Shown: positions 13,501 to 25,977, counted from the stretch's first letter. The stretch is DNA of 64,000 bases from Clitopilus passeckerianus (GCA_944990035.1 CALYLX010000111.1:930001-994000); one strand, 5' to 3'. Notes: a model not told the origin generated them from the letters alone. Numbers and translations are program-made.

Positions 13501-14295
13501 TGAAGTGGACAAGGTGCGACTTTCCAGCCGTTGTTGAGAGGATCAGGGACATGGGTGATGACTTGAGCGAAATTTCTCGCTCTCGGGAGAGAACATGGGT
13601 ATCGGTATATCGCGTCTACGCCTTCTTTAGTACTCATTAAAGCGCAAATTCTGTCTCGTGCTCACTGGTTTGTCGGCATCCCAGGTTAGTTTGTGAGTTT
13701 CGAAGATCAGCATATCCATTAATGCCGTTTTTCCGTGGTGTAGGTGGCCCACAACAGCAACGTTTCGAATCATTTCTGGGAATCCAGTCATGTTCAACAA
13801 GAAGCTGAAAGACTGGTCAGACGCAGGCTTCAGAAAAGGTATTTAGCCTTACCCCTTGTCAAACCGTGTCTCCGGCATATCCTTCTCCTCAACTGTCCAT
13901 TTTCTGACCTTCACTGGTGCTATTATGGGCTCAGAGAGGGGTTGGGCGTCTTCTTCTTGTACCAGAGTTTCAACGTCTGGACCATACACATCTCCTGCTG
14001 AGGGATAGTATTGCTTATCCTCGTGAAGAATAACCGCATTGTGCACAGGCTCTATTTTCCCAGAATCAATGACTTAAGTCAATGAGGCATATGAGGCCTA
14101 CGCACCGTCAATTTCCATCAACGCATTCTGCTCGTTCGGTTGTTCTTCTTCATCGTCAAAACCTTCTAACGGCGCAACCTCCGGTTGACGTTGGCCGTAT
14201 GGCGCCTCCTGCTGGATTTCCTCATCTTCGTCGTCAGAGTCGAGGTCAGCACCGATGTAGTTGCCAAATTCATCATAATCCTCGAAGGATGCCAT
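10596..14295 (-). CDS. SNU114: U5 snRNP GTPase Snu114 (EFTUD2 type)
   Basis: Snu114 is an EF-G-like GTPase in the U5 snRNP that controls Brr2 during spliceosome activation. The acidic N terminus ([15 protein letters not shown]) is typical and separates it from EF2. G1 is GHLHHGKT, G3 is DTPGHVNF and G4 is NKIDR. Later domains include [61 protein letters not shown] and REGPLCDE. The C-terminal end [20 protein letters not shown] then splices to a last exon ending SGHADLLG at 10596. There are about a dozen introns. It is head to head with prefoldin 1, with 261 bp between start codons, which suggests a shared promoter. Confidence 0.94.
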
Positions 14296-14556
14296 AGTAC
14301 AGATGAAGTTGAGTTTTTGTAATGTCAAAGAAGGTTACACGTGTAAGATCGTTTGCAGACTTCAGATGTGGGCGGAAGCAGAGAAGAAGTGAGATTCACA
14401 GTGACCTTCAACCGTGCTCGTTGTGGATGGCGTTGGTCGCAGACTGTTTGGCACTGACAGACGCGAATATTTTGCAACTCCGGTCACGCTCGATCATATG
14501 GAGTTACCTCCTTCAACGGATTCTGTGTCTTCCTCACAACTGCTGGCAACTTCAGA

Positions 14557-15155
14557 ATGTCTCTATCGGACGACACGTTGAGAAAGGTGCTGAGCCTTAA
14601 ATTTGCAAACGAGAACCGTCTGAACTCAAATCATGAAATTATCGCGTTCAGATCCTCCTTCAAATCCAACAAACAGCAGTGCAATCACAACGAGCTCTGG
14701 GCATCTCTCAACAGCAGATAGTCTCAAAAGAACGGGAACGCCGCATTCTTCAACTAACCATTGATGAAATAAGTCAACTTGAAGGCGATGTTAACATGTA
14801 TAAGGGTGTTGGAAAGATGTGAGCTATGGGATCTCCTCCCAATTCGACTAACAAATGACATCCTGTCTAGGTTCATGATGATGCCTCGGAAAGCCATGGA
14901 GGGTGAACTGAAGGGCCAGGAGAAGGAGTTGACAGACGATATTACAAGTCTGAACAAAAAGGTGCGTGGCAGTCACTAATATTCTCGTCAAAAAATCGCA
15001 AACTCACTGCCAACTAGGCCAAGTATCTAGAGAAACAATTCAACGACGCACAGGCGCAGCTCCGCGACATAGTTAGCATCACTCTTCAAGCCAAAGTTTT
15101 ATTCCGTAAACTAACTGCATTCATTTTGATAGTTCCACCATGCGCCGAAGCAGTA
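14557..15155 (+). CDS. PFD1: Prefoldin subunit 1
   Basis: This beta-type subunit of the hexameric prefoldin co-chaperone delivers actin and tubulin to the CCT chaperonin. It is too fragmented to show as one open frame. My exon join is 14557-14586, 14652-14818, 14871-14961, 15018-15071 and 15132-15155, which gives a 121-residue protein, the usual size. It starts MSLSDDTLRK. It has a long first coiled coil with QLTIDEISQLEGDVNMYKGV, where NMYxGVG is diagnostic. The hairpin continues with MFMMMPRKAMEGEL and the second coil is KYLEKQFNDAQAQLRDI. All introns are GT-AG and preserve the frame. Confidence 0.9.
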
Positions 15156-15388
15156 GTTTGATGTCCGCCCAGTTCCAAAGTTCATATCCTTTCAAAACCC
15201 CAAAGATAGCTAGCTAAATCACTAAATTCAGCTCGCCACCGTCAGCACTGAAGTGTTAGTGGTTTGAGGTGTTCGGATCACCGTCTATTGGAGGTCTAGG
15301 CAGCTGGATAGCCCACATGACATGCAATATATTAATTCAGTCCCTACGACCCTCAGGCGTGACCAGCCTCATTTGTCCTTCTTATCCA

Positions 15389-17504
15389 ATGCCTCCCTCA
15401 AACAAACCGCAAAAGAGAAACGCGAAGGCAGAGAAATTGAAGAAACAAGGCAACGAGCGACACGCTAAAGGACAGTATTCGGCAGCCTACAAGAAGTATT
15501 CAGAGGTAATCGCAGAAGATCCAACAGATGCGAACCTTTGGGCTAATCGCGCCGCCTCGTCTCTAGCTATGAACAAGTATGTCGAACTATGATTTCTACC
15601 CTATCATCCGTTGACTTGGGAATCCCAAGATTTATGGACACCACCTCAGAAGCGCAGAAGGTAGGTGAGGCGTAGCCTAAGCTCAAATCAAGCGAAGTAC
15701 TCATGGGATCTTAAAGGCTGTTGAGCTAGACCCAAAGCACCATAAGGCATTCTCTAGACTTGGCGAAGCATCTGCTGTTCGTTTTCCCTAAATTTCTCTG
15801 TACAAATACACCACCGGCTCCCAAATGGACTCAGAATTTAAAGAATATCCATGGATCCGCGCTTTGGTTGTTTCAAATAACTTGGTCAAGAATGAACGAC
15901 CAAAGCAATCCAGTGTGAGCTTGGTCTGTTTTCATTGGGTGTGTCATTGACCTCAGTACCCGCAGGCTTTTGTTATGGCTGCAGCATATGAGGTCAGTCC
16001 GCGTACAGGCTCCGAGCACCATCCGAAGTCAATGATCCGTCGAAAGGTCTTTCAGTTAGGCATTGAACATGGACGTGGAGCAGGTCATCCTGACCCCTGG
16101 GGCTCAAGTTGTACAAGTTCCCGATCGAGGTGTAAGACGGAGAAGCCGTTGCCTGTGAAACTCGCTCACCTTATTTTAACAGTCGATTGAACACCTGAGT
16201 AATGCAATTACGCGCGATACCCGCGTTTTCCACCGTCCCTTCATCGAGTTCTTGCGAGTACTCAACGACAGCAGCACGGCCCTACTTTGTTTCATGTCTA
16301 GATGTTGCGACTGACACCTAATGTGCTCGCAGTCAGCTTTAACACCCAGCTTGCCAAAGCCTGGACATATACTGGCCTGAGCAGGATTAAGGCGGAAGCC
16401 CCAGCCCGGCAACTTCGTAATGGTTGGAGTGATGTTTCCGTCGCGCTGATCATTACTGTTCGGTAAGTGGTTGCGATAAGCTGCCACGGCTACCCTCCCT
16501 GATATAAGTACCTTAGATCCTGGATAATTAAAGGGTACATACAGGAAGGAGTGGAACTAGTATCGACGGATTTCTACCGTAATGCTCTTGACGTCTTGGA
16601 ATGGGGTCGAAGAGTCTGGAAGGATGTACTGACATCCTCTCGAGGTATTATCTTAGAGCGGTCTTTTGTGAGGGGTGTCCAGCGCCTCTGCCTTAGGTCG
16701 CCTATCGACGTACGGATACTTTCTCTGCTTGTTCAAGCTGAAGTTTACTCATAATCCATCCAGGCCCACGTCTACCAACGTAGAGGACCTCGCAATGAGA
16801 CTATTGAGGATATTGCCAAACTCGCACAACAAATTCTGGTCGATGTCGAAGATGATCCGTATCACTGGGAAAAGCCCGGAGATAGGCTCTGGGGATGGCC
16901 CCAATATGCGTCGTTCTGGGTGTATCCTAAAGCTGAAGCCTACGCGTACGTCGCTTATGTTCTCGTTTCGGCCGCTATGCTGAGCCTGATTGACCAGTGC
17001 CCTTGGGTGGTTTCAACGCCAATGTGCGGACATCGAGACCGGTACGATGCAGAGAGCAAGGCTTCTTCGGAAGTCCGCCACCTACTACGTTCAAGCGGCG
17101 AATACCTTTCCACAAGACGATGAACATGTTGCGGGTTGTATTGCGACTACCATCGATGCTCTTTTCCGCTTCGGTGCTCCATTACGACTGACGCTTCCTC
17201 TGCGAACGCGTCCGATTAACGTTGCCAGAGATCAATCAGATATGGAAGAAATGCCCTACTTCAGAGGGAATTCGGGACACCGCCTCCCAAGTGTTGCGTT
17301 TCGAAGCGGAATACCGGGCTAAGATTCACAGAGGCCACGTGACGATGAACTCGATAGAATCCCGACCAGGCGTTGTGAGTTATCATATCAAACTTCTTGA
17401 CCATCTCTTATGACAATGCACAGGTCCCTTTGTTCCGCCAAAATCTTCCAAAAGAGTTAGGGGAGCCTCTCTCTTTTGTCGAGTGTTCGCGGTTATCTAG
17501 TTGA
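15389..17504 (+). CDS. TPR-repeat protein, tandem paralogue 1 (shortened)
   Basis: The N terminus is a tetratricopeptide unit: KLKKQGNERHAKGQYSAAYK, the helix pair through WANRAASSLAMNK, then AVELDPKHHKAFSRLGEASA. TPRs bind partner proteins, often chaperones. The remainder shares blocks with the next gene: HLSNAITRDTRVFH, DFYRNALDVLEWGRRVWKD and a last exon ending VECSRLSS. Relative to paralogue 2 it lacks the third helix pair and linker of about 60 residues (the part starting GLCNWEKSVNAWKK there). A join through a weak donor at about 15790 could keep it open. The donor after RVLND (about 16270) is also lost, though an alternative CGA/gtactc donor exists. Function is unknown. It may be a decaying gene, so exon joins in the middle are uncertain. 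Confidence 0.6.
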
Positions 17505-18020
17505 TATACGAGTACGGCTTCGTTAGATGGCGAGTGAGAGCCAGAATCACTGTTCATCCCATCGAGGAGTCAAACGTTGATAATTGCATGTAACTGTCTT
17601 CCCGCCTTCAGATTGTATGACCATACAGTAACTGGGACGTTCGTAGACGGAGGCCTACTCCGCTAGCAAATAAATTACTGCGATTGGGGTTGCTTCTGGC
17701 CATTCGTGACCTCGAAGCATGCGCATTCATTCTCTAAGGAATGATTGGCTTCTGGTAATGAATAATGTAAGATTACCAACTCTATATGACTCCACTCATA
17801 TATACTTCGTTCATGAACTTCTGTTGAGTTTGAGTTGAGTTTGAAAATGGAAGACCTGAAGAATAGCGGATGATCGGGCCGATATTTTCACAGCCACAGC
17901 GTTAGGCCAGGTTGCTGGGTTGCTCAAACCTTTGGCAACACCCTGCACACTCCCAGTGGTAGCCATCGAAATACAATCTAGTTTCTTTGCTTTTACTTTA
18001 CCATTGCACAACCGCACACA
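17505..18020. other. Intergenic region between the tandem TPR paralogues
   Basis: A stretch of 516 bp without a supported gene. It presumably holds the terminator of paralogue 1 and the promoter of paralogue 2. Confidence 0.4.
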
Positions 18021-20278
18021 ATGTCTGACAACAAGTCGAAAAGTCAAACCTCAGTGAACGCAAACGCGGAACGTCTGAAAGCCGGGGGCAATACTCTTTA
18101 TACCCAAAGAAAATACAGAGCTGCCTACAAAAAGTATACCGAAGCCATCAAGGAAGATCGAAAGAATCCCATTCTTTGGTCCAACAGAGCCGCTTGTTCC
18201 TTGGCAATTAAGGAGTCAGTTTTGAAAATAGTGACGAATCCTCAAGCACTGAGCTCTCTTTAAATATCTGGATGCCGCAGCGGACGCTAACAAGGTAGAC
18301 TTTGCCCCGAGCGCTGTCCAAACAATGGTTTAACTTGTCATAGGCCGTTCGACTTGACCCCAAGTATGCGAAATCGTCGCCGCGGCTTGCAACCGCTTTC
18401 CAGGTAAGAATGGTGGTCGAAAGCCTTTCCTTTGCAAATCCTCATCATTCAAGGGTCTATGCAATTGGGAGAAAAGTGTCAACGCTTGGAAAAAGGTATT
18501 ATCCTCATCGCCTTCAGGAGATCTCTCAGAGCAAGACCAGAAGCTCAAAACCCAGTTTGAAGGTGGCCTCAAAGAAGCCCAATCCGCTCTCGCAAAAGGA
18601 GAATCGTTCAAAGATTCACAGGCGCGAGGAATCACCGCGGGGGAGGCTCCTTGGGAGCGAGCCCTTGCAATGGGGAGCCACGTTACAGGGAAAATATCCA
18701 GAGTAATTCCAATTGAAGGCGGTATCGTGCACATGTCTAAATTCTAAGTCATGTCGTGAAGGCTTGAGTAATTATGAATACATTCAGGGTAAGTTGTTCT
18801 CTGAAAAATCCACACATTAATTAGAGGCAGAATTCTCTGTGAAGGACTTCCAGCACGGACTAGACATCCTTCGTAATCAAACGCAGAGGACGGTTGGCAC
18901 CCAAACCATTGGGCAAGGATCATTGGGCGTAAGCGGCTCTTTCCCTGGGGAAGTTCGAATTGCCTTGCAATCCCTCTTTGACAGAGTCCAGCACACTTGA
19001 GCAATGCTATACTACGAGACACCCGCGTGTTTCACGTGAGTGACAAGGATTTCTTCGAGAGATACAACGATCAGGTATGTCGAGGCCATCGAGATAGTGG
19101 TGGGACCGTGACTAAATGACTCTTCTCCTTTGAAGTTGAGGGTGAGAGCCAAGCTACAGGGGCATGGAAAACTGCAGGGCCAAAGCAAATTATGGAGGAA
19201 GCCCCTCGAAGGCTCAAGAGATCTGGGTGGGCCGACCTTCGGAAGGCTCTTTCTACTACAATCAGGTGAGCCCTCTGAGTCTTCTTTCTGGGGCATTGCA
19301 AACCAAATTCGGTTATTTATAGGGTGGATTATGGCCGCTTTCTTCAAGAACACCATTATGGGCACACCGTCCCCTGCCTTCTATCGTAATGCAATTGAGG
19401 TCTTGGAATGGGGCCGCCGTACGTGGAAAGACGTGCCTCGAGACGACCGTGGCGTCATTTTCGACCTCACCTTCATCCGTGGTGTCAAAAGACTATACAT
19501 GAAGGCAATCATGGAGGTACGATATTGAGCTCGTTCTCTGTTTGGAATTTCTTTAGCCTTTCGTTCAAGCAATTTTCTAGAGAAGGGCCCAATTCAGGCC
19601 TTTCTCTGGATGAGATCGCTGAATTGGCTCAGAGCATTATAGATGAGGTCCAGCCCAATCCCCACGACATTCATGCCTCCCTCACTCCTGAAATTGACAC
19701 AGGGTTCTGGGCATCCTTCTGGCCGTATCCCGAGGGAGACGCTCATGCGTAAGGCTTCTCATACCTCAATCTCTTCCCTGGTCCGAGGGCTGACATCGAC
19801 ACATCTAGGATCCTGGGCTGGTACCACATGCAACTAGCTGTCCGTGAACCGGATCCAACCGCAAGGAGGGCGGAGTACATACAAGCCGCATATCTGTACA
19901 ATCAGGCAGCGAACTGCCTCCCCGATGACGACGAATATCGACCCTACTTTCTCAAGATCTCCCTCGAAGGGCTTTGGTGGGCTGGACTTCCACTTAAAGC
20001 CACGCTTCAGCAATGTGCGAAGATCAGAGAATGCATGCCTGCGGTCAAGAAGATCTGGGAACATTCACCGTTCTCTTCTCAGCTCAATCGGCTCGTTGAA
20101 CAGGCCTTGATTTTTGAGACGGACTATCGTGACCGCATAGAACAAGGCGAAGTGAGCGAAGACGACGTTGCATGCCCCGAAGGCATAGTGAGTTTTCCTG
20201 CACGCCCAGAGGCCGAATACTAAAGCTATCCTATAGATCCCGGTCTCCACTGAACCAATCGATGTTGAATATGATTGA
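18021..20278 (+). pseudogene. TPR-repeat protein, tandem paralogue 2 (possible pseudogene)
   Basis: It is a paralogue of the upstream gene and starts MSDNKSKSQTSVNANAERLK. TPR helices follow: YRAAYKKYTEAIKED, WSNRAACSLAIKE, YLDAAADANK, AVRLDPKYAKSSPRLATAFQ and LCNWEKSVNAWKKV. A charged linker (SEQDQKLKTQFEGGLKEAQ) and the shared C-terminal blocks HLSNAILRDTRVFH and FYRNAIEVLEWGRRTWKD come next. The last exon ends STEPIDVEYD at 20278. Two places look damaged. The exon starting ATATCTGG (18263) is preceded by AA rather than AG. The exon 19136-19265 aligns to paralogue 1 in a frame that canonical junctions do not deliver. If the acceptor near 18262 is really dead, the gene is a pseudogene; otherwise a non-canonical splice is used. 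Function is unknown. Confidence 0.55.
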
Positions 20279-20473
20279 AGGAATCGCTCTGCGTGAATTA
20301 AATACTACAAATACAAATCTAAATTAACGTCCATGGATGTGTTGTACAATTGTGGGTCCGTGATGAAAACCGTGAGTGTTGGCGTTGTGAATCTAATTTC
20401 TAAGATGCTGTAATAAATAATGATGTGTCTTGTAGAATATACTCTGTGACATTAGGAAGTTGAATGAGGGTAT

Positions 20474-23400
20474 TTAGCGTTTTGCATATCTGAGGAATCG
20501 TGAAGCAACTATGAAACACGCGGCGTCAAACGCAGGCCACAGGATTTGGGCGGCAAAGGACTCACTGATCGTGACTATGGCGTTGAAGGCAACGAAGGAG
20601 AAGAGAATGAACACATCTCTCCATCTCAGAGAATACTTGATGTTGAGAGGATTGAAGAATTCATCGCCGACCTTGTACTGACAGTATCGGCACGCGCTTG
20701 TGTCATTCAAGTTGTCAATGTAGCCTCCGAAGGTGCCTGCAAAGTCTTGAGCCCATTGGGCACAAGTCTGTCCCGAAGGAGGATTGAAGACGGCAAACTC
20801 ATCCGGCTTGCAAGTAATTCGAAGACCGCTATGAAAGTGTCAGAGGGTTAAGATTTGGAACATAAAAAAGCACGAACGTTAGTTCAGTTGACACCATAGC
20901 CGCAAGTGTTCGAGTGAAGGGGTCAAGCTGATAAAGCCACGACTTCCAGAATTTGATCAAGGCAGGGTACGGGATAGTCACACCGCAGAAGGTCGAAAGA
21001 ACGAGGGAAATGAAAGGATTGAAAAGGACGGCCACCTTTGAGCAGTCGGGGTTAGTTTTCCCGAATTCGCGAAGAACTGTCGCATCGCTCACCTGGACGC
21101 TCGGAGAGAAGGCAGCGACCATCTGACCCAAGGTTACACCAAACAATATCATGAAAATGATAACGAGGAGTTGGAAGCCGGTTCCATTGGTTCCAGCGCT
21201 ACCTTGGCCGAAGCCCATAGGATACACCTGTATACTGTGAGTTTACTTGCTTAATGTGTTACCAATTGAGTCTTACCATTAAAACCCAATAAAGGATACC
21301 ACATAGGATACTATAGGGTATCTCGCCAAGTAGCTGCCCAATTGCAAAAACGTAGGGCGAGTAGATCCGACTAGACGATTCTGTGGATGGATTAAGTAAA
21401 GCCATCGCTATAGTTTGATATGCGCATACCTCTGATGAAGGTCCTTCTATTAAAGATGAACAGAGGTTCGATCTGGGTGGTGACGATGGCTGGGAGCACG
21501 ACGACCCAGTAGCTGAGAACGGACATTTAGCGGCAAGGAAAGAAAGTAGGGAACAAGGCTGCGTACATTCCAAAGACTCTGAATTGCAAATCCCTGATGC
21601 TGTGCCCAAGTTGGAGGAAGGACAGTGAAATGAATAGAGAAATGAAGCCGCAAACGAAGAGTCGGGTGAAAATGTAGTCGGGTGATCTCCACAAAGCAAT
21701 GTTGTTCCTCTGAGCAACAACCTTGAGTTGGTACAAGAATGGAGTGGCATATGTACTCAGAAGCTTCTTCTCTTGCTGTGGTTTTGCTAATCCTTTTGCC
21801 TTGACCTGATCGATCTCCTCACGGACTTGTCGGTATTCGGGAGAGTCGAGCCAAACATCCTTCCAATCACGGGGACCAACTCTAGGGTTTACACCAGCGC
21901 CAATAGCCTCGAGCATGTATTCTGCCGGGTTGACAGTTGAAGGGCATTGGGCACCATTGCGTGCGAGGTAGTCGCGGAGAACCGACGAGTCTTTGCCTAT
22001 ATCCCCGAAGTAGACAGTTTCACCACCACGTTCGAGCAGGAGAAGTCGATCAAAGCTTTCGAAAAGGAGGGAAGAGGGTTGATGGATGGTGCACAATATA
22101 GCTTGGCCTTGATCCGCGAGCTTACGGAGGAAACGAACGAGGTTCCAAGCGCTGAAAAGTCCATCATTAAATCACGATATTTCCTGGTGATGTTTGCGGG
22201 CTCACCTTTGAGCGTCCAAGCCGGATGTTGGCTCATCCAAGAAGAGCAGAAGTTCAGGTTTGCTAGCAAGCTCAACACCGATCGTAAGTCGTTTTCTGGC
22301 TTCAACGTTTAGGCAGAACACCAGTGCTTCTGTTAGATCTTGAAGTTCCAGCAATTCGATAATCTCCTCCACGTATTGATCCTTTTCTTCCTTCGAAACG
22401 TGGTATGGTTGGCGGAGATAGGCAGAGAACCTTAGCGCCTCGCGAACGGTCGCAGAGGCTTCATGAACATCCATCTGCTCAGCTAAAAAGGGTGTCAACC
22501 ATCGAACCGCTCTAATTTAGATAGACGTACCATAGGCGGTCCCTCGCGCAAAGTCTGAGTTCAAAGGTCGACCGTCGACAAGAATATCGCCGGAAATGAC
22601 ACCTATGTTCTTTCTTTGGGCCAATACATCAAGACAGGTGGTTTTCCCAGCACCAGATGCACCCATGAGAGCAGTTAACGTTCCGGGCTTAACGTAGCCG
22701 CAAACATCGTGCAAAAGGCGACGTTGGCCATCAGGGACCGGTACATGATAGTTGAGGTTTTCCCAAGTGAATGTCTTCTTGTCCTCGAAGCTAAACACTC
22801 GTTTGAGATGTGATTAACTTCAATAAGGAACTTGTCCTCTTACCTGGGTCGAGCGACTTTATTGAGCTGGGGCTTTTCAGCGTCGGACTTTCCTCCCTTT
22901 TCCTTCTTTTCTTTATCCTCCCGTCGCTTCTGCTTCCTTTGCGCAAGAACCGTGTTCCTCTTCTTCAGTTCGTCGTTTTCCTTAGAGAAGATCCTGTAAG
23001 TCGGACTGAACCCGTATTGCTGAACCAGGGTGAGTTTGAGTTATGTGGCAATCAACGGAACCACTTACAGGGAAGAACTCCAGAGCCACAATCTGAGTGA
23101 TTTGGAACACGATCAGGAATCCGACAATAACAAGGAAGCAGCGTCGCCAGAGGTCATTGACGTCCAGCCCATAGCCAACACGGATGTAGTCTCGTCCAGC
23201 GATCAAGGAGCTTCCACCTTTGGCACCGAAGAGGGTGCAGACCTGATTAGGACCCAACCCTGAGGGATATTTGCTGAGGCTGAGACCATTACGAGGAACA
23301 ATGTAGTTGCCGTCGCATACAAGCTAAATTGAGAGGGTTAGAGGGGGGGGGGAAATGAGTACAATGCAAATCGTGCGCACCGAGATCCTCATGAATTCGT

Positions 23401-25977
23401 TCTCCATACAAGCTTGCCATGCTGAAGAGGTTGTTAGGTTCATTCACATACGGTGGAAAGAGATATTTACCATAGGCGACAGGATTAATATAGTAGATCC
23501 AGAAAAGCCACCTCTTCATGGCAATGACAGGAATGAGGTATCCACTGTACTGAATACTGTTGGCAGCATGAGCCAGCGGTTCACCAGTACAGAGCAACCA
23601 CTTACAAGTTGGGAATGAAGAAGACCGCAAGGCGGAAAGCCGCGTCGAAGTTGGAGCAGATGAGGCCAAAAGTCCTGAAGAAGCCTTGCATAGCCAGGTA
23701 GGCGACATAGTTGATGAGGTGGAAGGTGAAGAAAGCGCCGCCGGATCGGTGTAGTCCAGACAGGAAATAGGCAATGATGTTGTAGATGAGAATCCTGGTT
23801 GCAGAGAATGGGAGATCCGCGATAGTGTTTGCGATGGCGATGGCGGATGGACGATACATGCTGTAGCCCGTTTGCTTGCGTAGAATAGGACGGCCCAGCA
23901 TTTGTGCGGGCAGTTCACCGAAAGCGTCCAAGCAAGTGGTCAGAAGCGTGGCGAATATGACACTAAAATAGCCTGTTATCCATGAAATATGAAGAAGTAG
24001 AGAAAGAGACGCACCCTCCACGAGTGAATGCACCAGCAGATGTCAGGGGCTGATCGTAATATGCGGCACCGATAACGAATGCGAGGGCAATAGCCAAGCC
24101 ATAACTGGTGAAGAGCTGGAACTTGTCCTGCAATCTCAACAAGAACTGGCGGCGGGTCAAAGCCTTGACCTGTCCGACGAACGAAAGTGTATAGGGACTC
24201 CTTTTCGAAACACCCTTCTTCTTGTCGTCCAGAACCGCTGCACGGAAGGCCTCTTGGTCAGCCTTTTCCACTTCCATGGTTTGTTTGTAGTAATCAACTT
24301 CTTGGAAGTTCAGGAGTCCGAGTTCCGATTTGAGGTATGTGTCCTCGAGGGCTTCAGGAGTTGATGGTACATCGTATTCGCTCCGTCCAGGTGCGAATTG
24401 GCGTTCGTTGGGATCCGTGCACCCAGTCAGGTAGTCGGCGGTACTTTGGCGGGGCAAGGGGTTGTAGCCGATGGACTCAAAATGCGCTCGTGCCTCGGTG
24501 GGAGGTCCGAAGAAAACTTGGCGGCCTTGATCTATGACCAGGACTTTGTCAAATAGATCGTAAATACCCTCGCCAGCCTGGTAGCTGAAAGGTAGCCTTT
24601 GTCAGCGCGTAGAGTTATTAAAACAAAAGTCCGAAGAACTCACAGCGTTACAAAAGTCGTTTGGCCAAGAACATCCGTCAAAACTCGAAGAGACTTGACA
24701 TAATCAAGTGCCGTCGAGGCATCCAAGCCCCGAGTAGAGTTATCCCAGCACTGAACGCGAGCACGAGTGGCCATCATCTCCGCGATACTGACGCGCTTGC
24801 GTTCACCTCCTGACACGCCTCGCACAAACTCGTCTCCGACCAAGGTTTGTTTCGTATGTGCGATGTTCAGCATGCGAAGAAGGGTGTCTTGAACTTCATT
24901 GTCGAACTGCTTCCTGGTCACGCCGGGTAGACGTCCATTAGGTCCGGGTGTTTTCCTGTAAGCAGAGGATTAAAAGGTGGGTTTGAGCTCGAAGGGAAAT
25001 AAGCGTACGTTGATAAGGCGAATGCCAGAGTTTGAGCAACCGTAAGAGTAGCAATATGGATGTCGTCTATCGATGAGGTTTAGCGGCGGAGCATGGAAAT
25101 CAAAATCCGTGTTTTACCTTCTTGGTTGTAGACAACTTCTCCCTTGTAAGTCTTGGCCATTTCTGCGGCATCAATACCTGCGTAGAGTACGTCTCCGGAA
25201 ACTTTTGCAAACTCTTCCCGCTGGTTGGCGATAGTCTTCAAAAACGTCGTGCAACCTGAACCTGGGCAGCCCAAAACGAGACACATCTCGCCTGGTTTTA
25301 ATACACCGGACGATCTGGAAGTGAAAATATCTTTAGCAGCCGTCCGGAATGGGCTGCTCAAAAAACCTTACTTGTGGAGTATGGTCCTTGTGGGTGCATC
25401 CTTCTTGAAAGGTAGAATCGGACGAATGAGATTATGGAGCCAAAGGAATGGCCCGAGGAAGAATGCGAGTGCAGCAACTAATTTCTGGTCAGAACGACTT
25501 CGATCAAGAACGGCGAAAATAGACTTACGTCCAAGAGTGGGTACGAAGATTTTGAAGTCGCCACCTGGAACATCGACCTGGAGGTCTTCCCATGTTACAC
25601 CAACATGCTGATGAGAGCAGCATCAGACAAATGGTAGAGTAGATGGGAATTAGGAAACACACCTTGTGCTTAATTCCAGCTGCTTGGTTGGCGTCGTTCG
25701 AGGAGGTAAGATAGTCGCGCAAATTGAAGCGGTTTGGATCTTTTTCCTCAAGTCCTTTCTCCACATCGCCCTCAACTGTGACCGTAGACGTAGTCGAGTG
25801 GCTCAAGTCGGATCGTTTGTGTTGCACCTGCTGTTGGAAATTGAATTGTTCCTCCAAGGCATCGAATTCCCTCCTAGCGCGTAGCACGTCGGCAGGTAGC
25901 TGGCGTTCTCCAGGTGTCCAAGTTCTTCTTCGATCCTCAGAGTGGGTGAACATGTTGTATAATGGCGTATCGGTCAT
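20474..25977 (-). CDS. PDR-type ABC transporter, full length
   Basis: This is a full-size multidrug efflux pump of the plasma membrane, of about 1,480 residues (estimate). Domain order is NBD1-TMD1-NBD2-TMD2. NBD1 has a degenerate Walker [15 protein letters not shown] (25225-25361), as usual in this family, and the signature [15 protein letters not shown] (about 24800). TMD1 lies near 23600-24150. NBD2 carries [15 protein letters not shown] (about 22650) and [14 protein letters not shown] (about 22215). TMD2 is in 20474-21750 and ends RYAKR. The start at 25977 gives [16 protein letters not shown]. There are roughly 19 short introns; one, near 23343, holds a run of ten G. It faces its partial paralogue at the left edge in inverted orientation. 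The substrate is not predictable. Confidence 0.93.

Noticed and set aside
18495..18520. 22-base GT-AG segment in TPR paralogue 2 considered as an intron
   Set aside because: Too short to splice, and reading through keeps the frame between WKK and GDLSEQ.
23343..23352. Run of ten G
   Set aside because: Lies in an intron of the ABC transporter; a homopolymer of this size alone is not meaningful and may be a sequencing issue.
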